Assembly (NCBI RefSeq): GCF_003352085.1
Contig: NZ_CP025804.1
Span: 4,030,001 to 4,094,000, forward strand
Reading direction: 5' to 3'
Source of the DNA: Sulfitobacter sp. SK012
GTDB lineage: Bacteria; Pseudomonadota; Alphaproteobacteria; Rhodobacterales; Rhodobacteraceae
Length of the DNA: 64,000 nt
The position numbers and the translations under genes were made by a program. The notes under the pieces were generated by a model, which worked only from the letters and a program-made list of their open reading frames with translations, had not been told where the DNA came from and did not search any database. This document shows positions 45,671 through 53,850 of this stretch, one piece after another; position 1 is the first letter of the stretch; each line of letters opens with the position of its first letter.

Positions 45671-46732
45671 ATGACAACTGATGTTGATCCTGCCGAAATG
45701 CGGCAAGCGTATTCTGCGCAAAATACACGCCGCTTCGCGATGATCGCGCTTGTAACCGCGCTTTTGGTCATAAGCTTCTTTGTAGACGTTGCTACTGGAC
45801 CCGGAGGATACCCGTTGTCTACGGTATTTGAGGTTTTCGCCGACCCTATGTCACATGGCGTGCGCCTGAAGGTCATTGTTTGGGATTATCGTTTGCCCAT
45901 TGCTGTCACGGCGGTTCTTGTCGGAGCGCTCTTGGCCGTTGCGGGTGCGCAGATGCAAACAATCCTGAACAACCCTTTAGCTGAACCATTCACCTTGGGT
46001 GTGTCGGCAGCGGCAAGCTTTGGGGCGTCTCTCGCCATTGTGCTTGGGTTTAGCGTCATTCCGGCGGTTGGGCCACTTCTGGTCACGATGAATGCATTTG
46101 TTTTTGCATTGATGACCTGTGGGTTCATCTTGTTTGCGACCCGCCTTAAAGGGGTGGGATCAGAAACGATGATCCTGTTCGGTATCGCGATATTCTTTAC
46201 CTTCACGGCGCTTCTCTCGTTGATGCAATACATGGCGTCAGAGGATCAAATCGCCCGCATTGTTTTCTGGATGATGGGTTCACTAAGCCGAGCTAGCTGG
46301 GAAAAAATCTCACTGGGCACGTTGCTGCTCTGCGTGGCAATCCCGTTCAGTCTGTATCGAACGTGGCCAATGACAGCACTTCGCATGGGCGAGGCAACTG
46401 CGGAAAGTATGGGCGTCGATGTTGGCCGACTGCGCGTTGAAATGCTGATATGCGTCTCACTGCTGGCTGCAACGGCGGTATCATTTGTCGGAACGGTCGG
46501 TTTTATCGGCCTGGTTGGACCACATATTGCCCGCCTCTTAGTCGGTGAAGATCAGAGGTTTTTCGTACCTCTGTCCGCGCTTGTTGGTGCGCTTGTATTG
46601 TCACTGACTTCGTTGATTTCGAAGTCCATCACCCCCGGCATCATTTATCCGATCGGCATTATCACCGCACTGATTGGCGTGCCGGTGTTTGTTTCGATCA
46701 TCCTTAGTACGCGGCGGGAGAAGTTGTCATGA
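45671..46732 (+). CDS. FecCD-family ABC permease for iron complexes
   Basis: The protein has 353 residues with about ten hydrophobic helices. VIVWDYRLPIAVTAVLVGALLAVAGAQMQTILNNPLAEPFTLGVSAAASFGASLAIVLG (about 74-132) and VSFVGTVGFIGLVGPHIARLLVGEDQRFFVPLSALVGALVLSLTSLISKS are the characteristic FecCD motifs (RLPR-like, G-x-x-Q, NPLAxP, GFIGLVxPHxxR). It forms a homodimeric channel in the inner membrane, driven by the ATPase whose gene overlaps its end by 4 nt. Confidence 0.95.
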   Translation: MTTDVDPAEMRQAYSAQNTRRFAMIALVTALLVISFFVDVATGPGGYPLSTVFEVFADPMSHGVRLKVIVWDYRLPIAVTAVLVGALLAVAGAQMQTILNNPLAEPFTLGVSAAASFGASLAIVLGFSVIPAVGPLLVTMNAFVFALMTCGFILFATRLKGVGSETMILFGIAIFFTFTALLSLMQYMASEDQIARIVFWMMGSLSRASWEKISLGTLLLCVAIPFSLYRTWPMTALRMGEATAESMGVDVGRLRVEMLICVSLLAATAVSFVGTVGFIGLVGPHIARLLVGEDQRFFVPLSALVGALVLSLTSLISKSITPGIIYPIGIITALIGVPVFVSIILSTRREKLS

Positions 46733-47502
46733 CCCTTAGCATTGCAAACCTTACCTCCGGATATAGCGGTCGCGCCGTTCTCGAAGACATCAATATTCCC
46801 GCAATTAAAGGCGGTTCATTTGTTGGGCTGATCGGGCCAAACGCATCCGGAAAATCAACGTTATTCAAATCCCTAGCGGGCCTTATCAAACCGATGGCAG
46901 GTGCAATCCAAATTGACGGCGAAGACATCACAAACCTCAAACGTAAGGATCGGGCAAAACGAGTCGCCTACATGCCGCAGGCGTTTGGCTGCAATGCGTT
47001 GTTAACCGTGTTTGAAAGCGTGTTGCTTGCATTGAAGCAGACAAGCGGTTGGCGCGTAAACTCCGATAATTTGGACCGCGTCTCGGACACATTGAATGCG
47101 TTGGGATTGGCGCATCTTTCTAGTCGCGGAATTGCAGACCTCAGTGGTGGGCAGGCGCAGATGGTTGCCGTGGCACAAACACTGGTGCGTGCGCCAGAAG
47201 TCATCTTGTTGGATGAACCAACAAGTGCGCTCGACCTTCACCATCAGCTGTCCATCATGACTTCTATCCGAACCGAAGTTGGTAAACGTAGGCCCGTTGT
47301 TATGGCTGCGCTGCATGACCTGAACCTCGCGGCAAAGTTCTGCGATAGGTTGGTTCTATTACGCGACGGCAAAGTTCTGGCGGACGGTTTGCCGGCAGAC
47401 ATTTTATCCCTCTCAGTCATCGGAGAGACATACCGAGTAGAAACGGACTTGGAACAAACGCAGCGCGGCGCACTCTACGTCGATGCGAGATTGCCAGCGT
47501 GA
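46729..47502 (+). CDS. ABC ATPase for iron-complex uptake (FepC/FecE type)
   Basis: The protein has 257 residues. Walker A GPNASGKSTLFKSL at 37-50, Q-loop YMPQAFGCNALLTVFESVLLAL, signature LSGGQAQMVAVAQTLVRAP (about 139-157) and Walker B VILLDEPTSALDLHHQLSIM followed by LHDLNLAAKFCDRLVLLRDGKVLADG are all intact. The HDLNLA H-loop is typical of the FepC subclass. The gene overlaps both neighbours by 4 nt. Confidence 0.96.
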   Translation: MTLSIANLTSGYSGRAVLEDINIPAIKGGSFVGLIGPNASGKSTLFKSLAGLIKPMAGAIQIDGEDITNLKRKDRAKRVAYMPQAFGCNALLTVFESVLLALKQTSGWRVNSDNLDRVSDTLNALGLAHLSSRGIADLSGGQAQMVAVAQTLVRAPEVILLDEPTSALDLHHQLSIMTSIRTEVGKRRPVVMAALHDLNLAAKFCDRLVLLRDGKVLADGLPADILSLSVIGETYRVETDLEQTQRGALYVDARLPA

Positions 47503-48299
47503 TGGAGAGCAATGGACAGAACTTCGATCTCAAAGAAGAGATACGCACCTATTGGTCCGCCCGCGCAGCAACCTTTGATGAAAGTGCGTCTCACAAAATT
47601 GAAGACCAGTTTGGTAAACCCAATTGGCAAATGTTCCTTCGGCAAGCCATGGGACTTGGTCCCGACGAAGATATGGAGGGATTACATGTCCTTGATTTGG
47701 CCTGTGGCACGGGTGAAATAAGCCGAATGCTCTGTAGTCTCGGTGCGGAGGTGACAGGCCTAGATTTCTCTGAGACGATGCACACTATCGCCAAGGCTAA
47801 ACTCGAGGGTCAATCGTGGAGGCCACTTTTGTGCGATGCCGAAAACTTGGCGACCGTCGCAGACAACAGTTTCGATTTTGCGACGACACGACATCTAGCT
47901 TGGACTTTGACCGATCCCTTGGCGGCCTACGCTGAGTGGCTCCGTGTCTTGAAGCCAGGGGGACGGTTGCTTGTCAACGACGGGGATTGGACGCGACCTT
48001 TTTCGCGAAGCTATCGCCTAAAACGGTGGCTTGCGCATCTGCTTGCACCAGAAACACCGCGCTCAGTTGAAGAGCGTGCATGCGATGCTTCCATTCGAGG
48101 AAGGCTTCCGTACTCTGGGGGCCTGACTGCACAAAGGCTGCGAGAGGAAATAACGTCTCAAGGTCTGAGCTATAGCAGCGCCTTAAACGTGGCTCCGTTA
48201 TACCATCAAGGTATGCAAGCTTTGCCCATCGTTAAACGCCTTCGGCAGTCATCGGAAAACCGCTATGCGCTTGTGTTTGAAAAGATTGGAAATACTTGA
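47499..48299 (+). CDS. Class I SAM-dependent methyltransferase of the iron-transport cassette
   Basis: The protein has 266 residues, starting at GTG 47499 or ATG 47502, overlapping the ATPase gene. LKEEIRTYWSARAATFDESASHKI is the UbiE/BioC-like opening. VLDLACGTGEISRMLCSLGAEVTGLDFSETMHTIAKAKL (about 64-103) is motif I and II, and VLKPGGRLLVNDGDWTRPF (about 151-169) is the later strand. It is cytosolic. Its co-operon position suggests it modifies the imported ligand (siderophore, corrinoid or haem-derived) or a related metallophore. Methyltransferases coupled to iron-type importers are known, but this one's substrate is not. Confidence 0.88.
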   Translation: MMESNGQNFDLKEEIRTYWSARAATFDESASHKIEDQFGKPNWQMFLRQAMGLGPDEDMEGLHVLDLACGTGEISRMLCSLGAEVTGLDFSETMHTIAKAKLEGQSWRPLLCDAENLATVADNSFDFATTRHLAWTLTDPLAAYAEWLRVLKPGGRLLVNDGDWTRPFSRSYRLKRWLAHLLAPETPRSVEERACDASIRGRLPYSGGLTAQRLREEITSQGLSYSSALNVAPLYHQGMQALPIVKRLRQSSENRYALVFEKIGNT

Positions 48300-48311
48300 A
48301 ACGATCATTTA

Positions 48312-48391
48312 TTTGGGCTCGGCGAGAGCGCACTTTGCCCACATAGCAGACATTTCTGTGCCGTATAGCGAACGGCAGCTTTGAGCCCAAA
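48312..48391 (+). repeat. MITE-like intergenic repeat, copy B
   Basis: These 80 nt are bounded by a perfect 9-bp inverted repeat, TTTGGGCTC (48312-48320) and GAGCCCAAA (48383-48391). The internal core TTTGCCCACATAG followed by AGCGAACGGC matches copy C, and the right part matches copy A. It lies 12 nt after the last gene of the iron cassette, in the same orientation as copy A. Confidence 0.75.
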
Positions 48392-48528
48392 CCGCTCGAA
48401 CTGAAATCGCATCTATCACTGATACAGAATACCCGTCGCCCTGATTGATCCCGTTACTACGCTGCATTGCAGCTACAGAAGCCGCAATTCGGTGTTACTT
48501 CAGCGAAGTCTGCTGGGACTATGCCCGA

Positions 48529-48560
48529 GTTACGAGGCGGAGCCGCCGTTCACTCGTAAC
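48529..48560. terminator. Hairpin with nested stem between repeat B and marC
   Basis: GTTACGAG (48529-48536) pairs with CTCGTAAC (48553-48560), and GGCGG (48536-48540) pairs with CCGCC (48543-48547) inside. It stands 58 nt before marC. It has no U-tract, so a terminator or a protein-binding palindrome are both possible. Confidence 0.4.
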
Positions 48561-48618
48561 GAGTAATCATTTCAAAGAACATCGTGACCATTCGCGACAA
48601 GTGTGATGATATCGCTAA

Positions 48619-49257
48619 ATGGATATTTTAGAACGTTTTATTACACTTTGGGTGGTTATCGATCCGATTGGCACAATACCCGTGTTCATTGCGGTTACTG
48701 CAGGGATGGCAACGGCAGCGCGTCGTTCCACAGCTCTACTTGCTACCATCGTTAGTGCAGCCGTCCTTTTGTTCTTTCTCGTTTTCGGACAGCTGTTAAT
48801 CGATGCCTTGGGTATAAGTCTTTTGTCTTTTCAAGTTGCCGGCGGAATCATCCTCTTCATGTTTGCGCTGACAATGATTTTTGGGGACTCAAAGCAGGAA
48901 TCGGACAAGCGCTCGGTCGAACAAGATGCCGATCTGCCCGACGACAGTCGACCTTCACCAGCGATCTTCCCACTTGCGGTTCCATCCCTCGCATCACCCG
49001 GAGCTATGCTCGCGATCGTGCTTCTGACGGACAACAACCATTTTGCGGTAACTGATCAGATAGTCACAGCTGCAGTTATGATGGCCGTCCTCGCGGTCGC
49101 GTATCTATTCATGCTACTTGCAGAACCAATTATTCGACTGATCGGGAATTCGGGTGCAGCGATTGTGAGCCGGGTTATGGGAATGATACTGGCCTCAGTC
49201 GCCGCAGATGCGGTTCTATCGGCGTTTGTCGAAATCATGTCGACAGGCTCGCTTTAG
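48619..49257 (+). CDS. MarC-family membrane protein (copy 1)
   Basis: The protein has 212 residues with six hydrophobic helices. ITLWVVIDPIGTIPVFIAVTAGMATAARRSTALLATIVSAAVLLFFLVFGQLLIDALGISLLSFQVAGGIILFMFALTMIFG (about 8-90) and PSPAIFPLAVPSLASPGAMLAIVLLTDNN (about 113-141) are the MarC halves with the conserved P-x-G-P/S and N/D turns. MarC proteins have no proven substrate; the old multidrug-resistance link was withdrawn. Another MarC is encoded at 52935, only about 4 kb away. Confidence 0.92.
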   Translation: MDILERFITLWVVIDPIGTIPVFIAVTAGMATAARRSTALLATIVSAAVLLFFLVFGQLLIDALGISLLSFQVAGGIILFMFALTMIFGDSKQESDKRSVEQDADLPDDSRPSPAIFPLAVPSLASPGAMLAIVLLTDNNHFAVTDQIVTAAVMMAVLAVAYLFMLLAEPIIRLIGNSGAAIVSRVMGMILASVAADAVLSAFVEIMSTGSL

Positions 49258-49437
49258 CTTTCGTCACAATCCGGGCAATCAACATCGAAGGTCCATTTAG
49301 GCGGAGCTGTTTAGCTCAATTGTTCCACCGCGGATCGCTTGGTGATCGCCCAGGTATATGAACACCTAGCCGAACCTTTATAGCATTGGCATTGGCCCCA
49401 GCCAAATGCTTCTGAACGCGAAAGACCGCCCCCTATC

Positions 49438-50193
49438 ATGACGATCTTTGAAATCTTCCTACTTGTCGGAGCCGGGTTTGCCGCGGGTCTTCTCAACGCC
49501 GTAGCCGGGGGTGGAACGTTCCTGAGCTTGCCTGCGTTGATATATCTGGGCGTCCCCCCGATCAGCGCCAACGCCACGGCAACGCTGATAGCCTTGCCAG
49601 GATATATCAGCAGTGCTTGGGGCTTTCGGCACGACATGCAGCGCGAGGGCGTGTTGTCGCTTTGGGTTATTGTCGGTGTCGGGTTTGTTGGTTCTGTCTT
49701 GGGGGCGCTTTTGCTGATCATCACCCCCGCCGATACATTTCTGTGGGTTGTGCCTTGGCTGTTGTTGCTTGCGACGGTGATGTTCGCCTTCGGACCGGCC
49801 TTATTGCGCATGATTCAGAAACGCGGCGTGAACAGCGCCGGAGTTGCCGTCTCGATGGCAGCGATCCTCGCGGTGTCAATCTATGGCGGCTATTTCAACG
49901 GGGGGCTTGGTATCATGCTGCTCGCAACATTTGGATTCATCGGGTACGTCAATTTACATGGGATGAACGGCCTCAAGAACGTATTGTCGGCCGTCGTCTC
50001 GTTGGTATCGGCAACCACTTTCATTGCTGCTGGATTGATCGTGTGGAAACCTGCGCTCGTGATGGCCATCAGCGCAACTGTTGGCGGCTATCTGGGCGCG
50101 AGAATGAGCCGCCGCATCGTTAGGACCGACCTTTTGCGTCACTTCGTGACCGTCATCGGCGTCACCATGGCGGCAGTGTTCTTTCTGCGCTGA
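49438..50193 (+). CDS. TauE/SafE-family permease (sulfite/organic anion exporter type)
   Basis: The protein has 251 residues, the normal size, with eight hydrophobic helices in two similar halves. FLLVGAGFAAGLLNAVAGGGTFLSLPALIYLGVPPISANATATLIALPGYISSAWGF (about 6-62) and VSIYGGYFNGGLGIMLLATFGFIGYVNLHGMNGLKNVLSAVVSLVSATTFI (about 145-195) hold the repeated GGG and N-A-T motifs. Family members export sulfite, sulfoacetate or related anions. No sulfonate catabolic gene lies next to it, though a sulfotransferase is encoded 450 nt downstream on the other strand. Confidence 0.92.
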   Translation: MTIFEIFLLVGAGFAAGLLNAVAGGGTFLSLPALIYLGVPPISANATATLIALPGYISSAWGFRHDMQREGVLSLWVIVGVGFVGSVLGALLLIITPADTFLWVVPWLLLLATVMFAFGPALLRMIQKRGVNSAGVAVSMAAILAVSIYGGYFNGGLGIMLLATFGFIGYVNLHGMNGLKNVLSAVVSLVSATTFIAAGLIVWKPALVMAISATVGGYLGARMSRRIVRTDLLRHFVTVIGVTMAAVFFLR

Positions 50194-50641
50194 ACAGACG
50201 AAGCGGACCTTGAGACAAGGTGCGCGCTGTGCCCAAAGCGACCGATGCTGCGCGATGTAAAATTGACGGCTTGGGACAAGGACGCGGCCACTGATAAAAG
50301 GCAATATCGTTGGCGTGCAGTTTAAGGTGTCCGTTATCCCCTATCTTACAGAGGGTAAAATCTGGCTCTGATATCATTCCAGCAGCGCGCAGCCTATTTT
50401 CCAGAACCTGATCTTTTGCGAACAGCCTTTTCAGGCTCACGCATATTCCAACGGAAGGCGATGTCGACTGAATTTTTCATTCGGGGCTCTGCAATATTTC
50501 GAATGCAGTTTGTCCAACGTTTTCCCGGGTTGCATATGCTCAGTCAATAACGGGATCCCACTTCATAACATTGGTAACTTGGTGTTGGTCAGTCATCATT
50601 TTTTTGAACAGGTGCGCTCTGGCATAACCCGCAGCCAGCGC
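50194..50641. other. Intergenic region between convergent TauE-like and sulfotransferase genes
   Basis: These 448 nt contain no confident gene. A 92-codon minus-strand frame (50162-50440, GTG start) reads through part of it without recognised motifs and runs into the TauE-like gene, so I do not call it. No hairpin stands out. Confidence 0.5.
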
Positions 50642-51535
50642 TCAAGATCCGCCGTTCTTGAGCCAATTTGCGCAGGTCTCTCCAAGTTCTGTAACAGCAA
50701 CCTGCTCATACCGGTCACTCACTGATTGTGGGAGCTCGTCCTTCCAACGGCCATTATTACCCTTGTGGATGAAAGTCTTTGCGCCGCCTTCCCAAAATGC
50801 ACCACCAAGCGGCACCGTTTGGGCTGCATTTGCTTTCATGTAATCGAATGAGCAATGCTCAAGCACGCGGTCCATGACGGCCTGCTCGGCAGGTACGTCA
50901 ATGAATTCGGCGATGCGGCGAATTTGGCCTTCCATGTCCGACTTAAGGTCCGCGAAATGCACCAACATCACGTTTGGAAGGTTGCGAATGGCCCACCAAG
51001 AACGGACGTTCTCCCAAAAGGGCCAGAAGGGTGTTCCATCATTGTCTAACCAGTTTTCAAAGTAATCTTGGGTGGTTCCAATTGGTGGCGTGATCGGAGG
51101 CCCGACACGACCAGGCGTGTTATTGAGCGCGTCATACCATGCATCATTGGCGCAAGCATGGTGGTTGTGCATAGACCAAGCAATGTCGCGACCATCGCGT
51201 GCAACATAAATGTATTTTGCTTTTTCAGAAAAGACGAGCGCATCGACTGGAAGATGCGTCTTTAGAAAGCGTCGATGCGTCTGGGCCTCAATCATCGGCA
51301 GTTTCACCTCTTTGGGCGGTATGCGCAGATCAACCCAATGGCTCATCTCTGACACAGGCAGGTTTTCCTCACCTTCGAAGATCAGTTGGCTGACGATTTG
51401 TTGCATCCACGTCGTCCCAGATTTTCCATACGTCCCGATAATAATGTCATCGTCGCGAAAATGAATGTCGTCCCAGACCGTGCTGTCGATATGATGATTG
51501 TGTATGTCGCGGGTTTTTGTAGGCAAGTTAGGCAT
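50642..51535 (-). CDS. Sulfotransferase (PAPS-dependent, cytosolic type)
   Basis: The protein has 297 residues with a good ribosome site (AAGGA). IIGTYGKSGTTWMQQIVSQLIF (about 31-52) is the 5'-phosphosulfate-binding loop, YVARDGRDIAWSMHNH (about 109-124) is the 3'-phosphate-binding motif, and IHKGNNGRWKDELPQSVSDRYE near 260 is the RKGxxGDWK-like PAPS lid. It would transfer sulfate from PAPS to an alcohol or phenol; eukaryotic-like cytosolic sulfotransferases are patchy in marine bacteria. No signal peptide is seen. It diverges from a LysR gene, its likely regulator. Confidence 0.93.
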   Translation of the reverse strand: MPNLPTKTRDIHNHHIDSTVWDDIHFRDDDIIIGTYGKSGTTWMQQIVSQLIFEGEENLPVSEMSHWVDLRIPPKEVKLPMIEAQTHRRFLKTHLPVDALVFSEKAKYIYVARDGRDIAWSMHNHHACANDAWYDALNNTPGRVGPPITPPIGTTQDYFENWLDNDGTPFWPFWENVRSWWAIRNLPNVMLVHFADLKSDMEGQIRRIAEFIDVPAEQAVMDRVLEHCSFDYMKANAAQTVPLGGAFWEGGAKTFIHKGNNGRWKDELPQSVSDRYEQVAVTELGETCANWLKNGGS

Positions 51536-51590
51536 TGTGAAATTCCTTCATACTCCAAATATCTTGCCCAAAAGCTATATGCAGCCACCC

Positions 51591-51638
51591 ATTGCACAAA
51601 TACACAATAGTGGCCTGCGGCTCTGCAATAGTGCACAA
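51591..51638. promoter_or_regulatory. Direct repeats in the sulfotransferase/lysR divergent promoter
   Basis: CAATAGTG occurs at 51605-51612 and 51626-51633, 21 bp apart (two helical turns), and TGCACAA at 51593-51599 and 51632-51638. They lie between the divergent starts (51535 and 51661), where a LysR tetramer would bind. Confidence 0.5.
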
Positions 51639-51660
51639 TGCCCCTAAGCTTGGGGGAATA

Positions 51661-52563
51661 ATGTTCAATTGGAACGACGTTCGAGTGTTTCTGGCTGTTG
51701 CTGAAGAGGGGTCGACGCTCGCTGCTGCCAGTATCATCGGCATGAACCATACCACTGTTGCGCGCCGCATAGACGCATTAGAATACGCTCTCAATCTTGC
51801 GCTTTTTGAGCGCACGAACCGTGGGTACAGCTTGACGGCCCAAGGGTTGGTTTTATTTGACGCCGCGAAAACAATGCGTGTTTCAGCGGCATCCGTCCAA
51901 ACTGCTGCTGACCAGTTGGCTCGCGATGATGAAGGTGTGATCCGGTTTGCGGGAAATGCTGAGGCGATGCAGAGATTTGGCGTCGAAATGGCCTCAAAAT
52001 TCAGAGAAACTAACCCCGATATTTCGTTCGAACTGTTGATTGATGTGGCGTGGGACAAAAGCCAATCGCCACTAGAAGTGGGCAAAGCCGATTTGGCGCT
52101 TCGACCATTGGATGAGCTTACCGGAGATACACTAATAGCTAAAAAATTGGCTCGGATTCCGCTCGGGATTTATTGCAATACGGCATATTATCGAAAGTAC
52201 GGTGCGCCACGATCCTTAGAGGAGACGAAAGGCCGGAAGTTCGTGATCTATTCCGACGAAGTCGCCCGTGGCATGAAAGCGGTGAACTGGCTCAACCAGC
52301 AACTCGACCCAAAAGATATTCTCTATCAGGTAAATGCTGTTACCAGCATGGTCGCAACCCTCCAATCCGTTGCAGGATTAGGTTTGTTGCCCTGTGTTAC
52401 AGGTGACGCAACCCCAGACTTAGTCCGTTGTTTTCACCATGAGGAGCTCCATCATACGCTCTGGTTGGTCGCCTCGAAGGAAAGCTACCTGCGCCCCGCC
52501 GTGCGCAAGTTTATGGCCTTTGCAGGGGAATATTTTAGGTCGGGTATTCAAGTCGAGACTTAG
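51661..52563 (+). CDS. LysR-family transcriptional regulator
   Basis: I choose ATG 51661, with GGGGGA upstream; the frame is open from 51592 but that part covers the operator repeats. The product has 300 residues. FNWNDVRVFLAVAEEGSTLAAASIIGMNHTTVARRIDALEYALNLALFERTNRGYSLTAQG (about 2-62) is the LysR winged helix domain, and the rest is the two-lobed effector domain. The variant LAAAS...NHTTVARRI resembles the subgroup with NxSTVSRRI. Divergent placement predicts control of the sulfotransferase gene. Confidence 0.93.
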   Translation: MFNWNDVRVFLAVAEEGSTLAAASIIGMNHTTVARRIDALEYALNLALFERTNRGYSLTAQGLVLFDAAKTMRVSAASVQTAADQLARDDEGVIRFAGNAEAMQRFGVEMASKFRETNPDISFELLIDVAWDKSQSPLEVGKADLALRPLDELTGDTLIAKKLARIPLGIYCNTAYYRKYGAPRSLEETKGRKFVIYSDEVARGMKAVNWLNQQLDPKDILYQVNAVTSMVATLQSVAGLGLLPCVTGDATPDLVRCFHHEELHHTLWLVASKESYLRPAVRKFMAFAGEYFRSGIQVET

Positions 52564-52934
52564 TGGCGCGTGTGCCCGGCGTGAGCGGTCAACAACGGTT
52601 TCATAAGTGAGGCTAACGGCACAAACGGCCATTGAAATACAATAGACGAAAGGTTGCTTTGCCCACATAGCTGTCTTTGGTGCATGCCGCAGCGAAGGGC
52701 CGCTCTGAGCCCAGCTTCCAGTTTTGCCGCACCGCAGCCAACGTCCGCTTCTGTCAGGCCCAGTTCGCGTTCAGCACTTGGTTTGCGTTTGGAATTGGTT
52801 TGACCGAAATTGGGAGTTGCTGACTTGATCTATGGCTCGGGCACATTTACCCAATGGGCGCATGGGGCTGGAATTTTCCAACGTGCCTCTGCACTAACGC
52901 AGCTTGAGTAGCTCTAATCTTAGAAAGATGCGCC
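52564..52934. other. Intergenic region holding repeat copy C
   Basis: These 371 nt between lysR and marC copy 2 contain repeat copy C (52658-52713). No gene is seen otherwise. Confidence 0.6.
52658..52713 (+). repeat. MITE-like intergenic repeat, copy C (partial)
   Basis: TTTGCCCACATAG, then GCAGCGAAGGGC and CTCTGAGCCCA, match copies A and B in order and spacing. The left inverted-repeat end found in the other two copies is not recognisable here, so this copy is degraded or truncated. Confidence 0.7.
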
Positions 52935-53567
52935 GTGGACCATGCTGAGCTGACCAAGGCATTTGGTGCCTTTTTTGCAATCATGAACCCCTTCGTGAAT
53001 TTGCCGATTTTTCTGGCATTGACCGCTGGATTCACAGTAGTGCAGCAACGCAGTCTGGCTGTTAAGATCACGTTGTTTTCCGCCATCATGTGCGGGATCA
53101 TTCTGTTTGCGGGACAGCAAATCATCGGCTTTTTCGGCATTTCTATTGATGAATTTCGGATCGCTGGCGGTATCGTGCTCGCTCATATCGCGTGGTCGAT
53201 GCTGAACGGGCAAGAGATCACATCACACCACGGTACAGATGGCGAAAAGGCGCATATGGCGGACTTGTCCGGGCTCGCCTTTTATCCAATTACATTTCCC
53301 ATGATCGTCGGCCCCGGGACAATTGCGACACTGATCATTTATGCGGGACATGCAAAAGGGATTGAGGGGTACATTTCCATTGGTGGTGTGGTTGCGGCCA
53401 TCCTCGCTATTCTATTTGTCGTGCTGTTCTTTGCATCCTTCTTTGGGAAGGTTCTAAGCGACACAATGCGGGTTATCATGACACGGTTGATGGGCATGAT
53501 CTTGCTTGCGATTGCAGTTGAAATGGTTGTGGCGGGTATCAAAGCTGTGCTGCCCGGCCTCGCCTAA
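52935..53567 (+). CDS. MarC-family membrane protein (copy 2)
   Basis: The protein has 210 residues from a GTG start. LTKAFGAFFAIMNPFVNLPIFLALTAGFTVVQQRSLAVKITLFSAIMCGIILFAGQQIIGFFGISIDEFRIAGGIVLAHIAWSMLNG (about 6-93) and LAFYPITFPMIVGPGTIATLIIYAGHA (about 111-138) give the typical MarC halves with NPxxNLP and GPGTI. It is a different branch from copy 1 (DPIGTIP / SPGAML). A YrhK-like gene follows 10 nt later and is probably co-transcribed. Confidence 0.93.
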   Translation: MDHAELTKAFGAFFAIMNPFVNLPIFLALTAGFTVVQQRSLAVKITLFSAIMCGIILFAGQQIIGFFGISIDEFRIAGGIVLAHIAWSMLNGQEITSHHGTDGEKAHMADLSGLAFYPITFPMIVGPGTIATLIIYAGHAKGIEGYISIGGVVAAILAILFVVLFFASFFGKVLSDTMRVIMTRLMGMILLAIAVEMVVAGIKAVLPGLA

Positions 53568-53577
53568 GGAGCTTACG

Positions 53578-53850
53578 ATGAAGATATTTAACCCTGACAA
53601 TCATACGCGAACTGAACAGCACAAGAAAATATACGCTTATTGCGAACTAGCCTACACCATTGTGGATGTCTCAGCGGCGGTCCTGTTTGTGATAGGAAGC
53701 ATCCTGTTTTTTAGCGAGACCACGACATATATAGCGACATGGCTATTTGTGGTTGGATCAGTCCTTTTTGGGCTGCGTCCAACAATCAAGCTTTACCGAG
53801 AAGTCGCATACCTTCGTGTAGGTGATTACGACGAGATAACTGGCGGTTAA
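53578..53850 (+). CDS. YrhK-domain small membrane protein
   Basis: The start is ATG 53578 with AAGGAG 7 nt upstream. The product has 90 residues with two hydrophobic helices (about 30-47 and 53-70): YTIVDVSAAVLFVIGSILFF and WLFVVGSVLFGLRPTIKLYREVAYLRVGDYDEI, the YrhK domain consensus. These small proteins sit in the inner membrane with no proven function. Position right after marC suggests a shared job. Confidence 0.85.
   Translation: MKIFNPDNHTRTEQHKKIYAYCELAYTIVDVSAAVLFVIGSILFFSETTTYIATWLFVVGSVLFGLRPTIKLYREVAYLRVGDYDEITGG

Larger units (their letters stand above)
48300..48618. other. Intergenic region between the methyltransferase and marC
   Basis: These 319 nt contain repeat copy B (48312-48391) and a hairpin (48529-48560). 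No gene is visible. The marC start at 48619 has no recognisable ribosome site. Confidence 0.6.

Noticed and set aside
50162..50440. 92-codon minus-strand frame between TauE-like and sulfotransferase genes
   Set aside because: It has a GTG start with only a weak upstream GGA and its end overlaps the TauE-like gene antisense. A gene remnant is possible but unproven.
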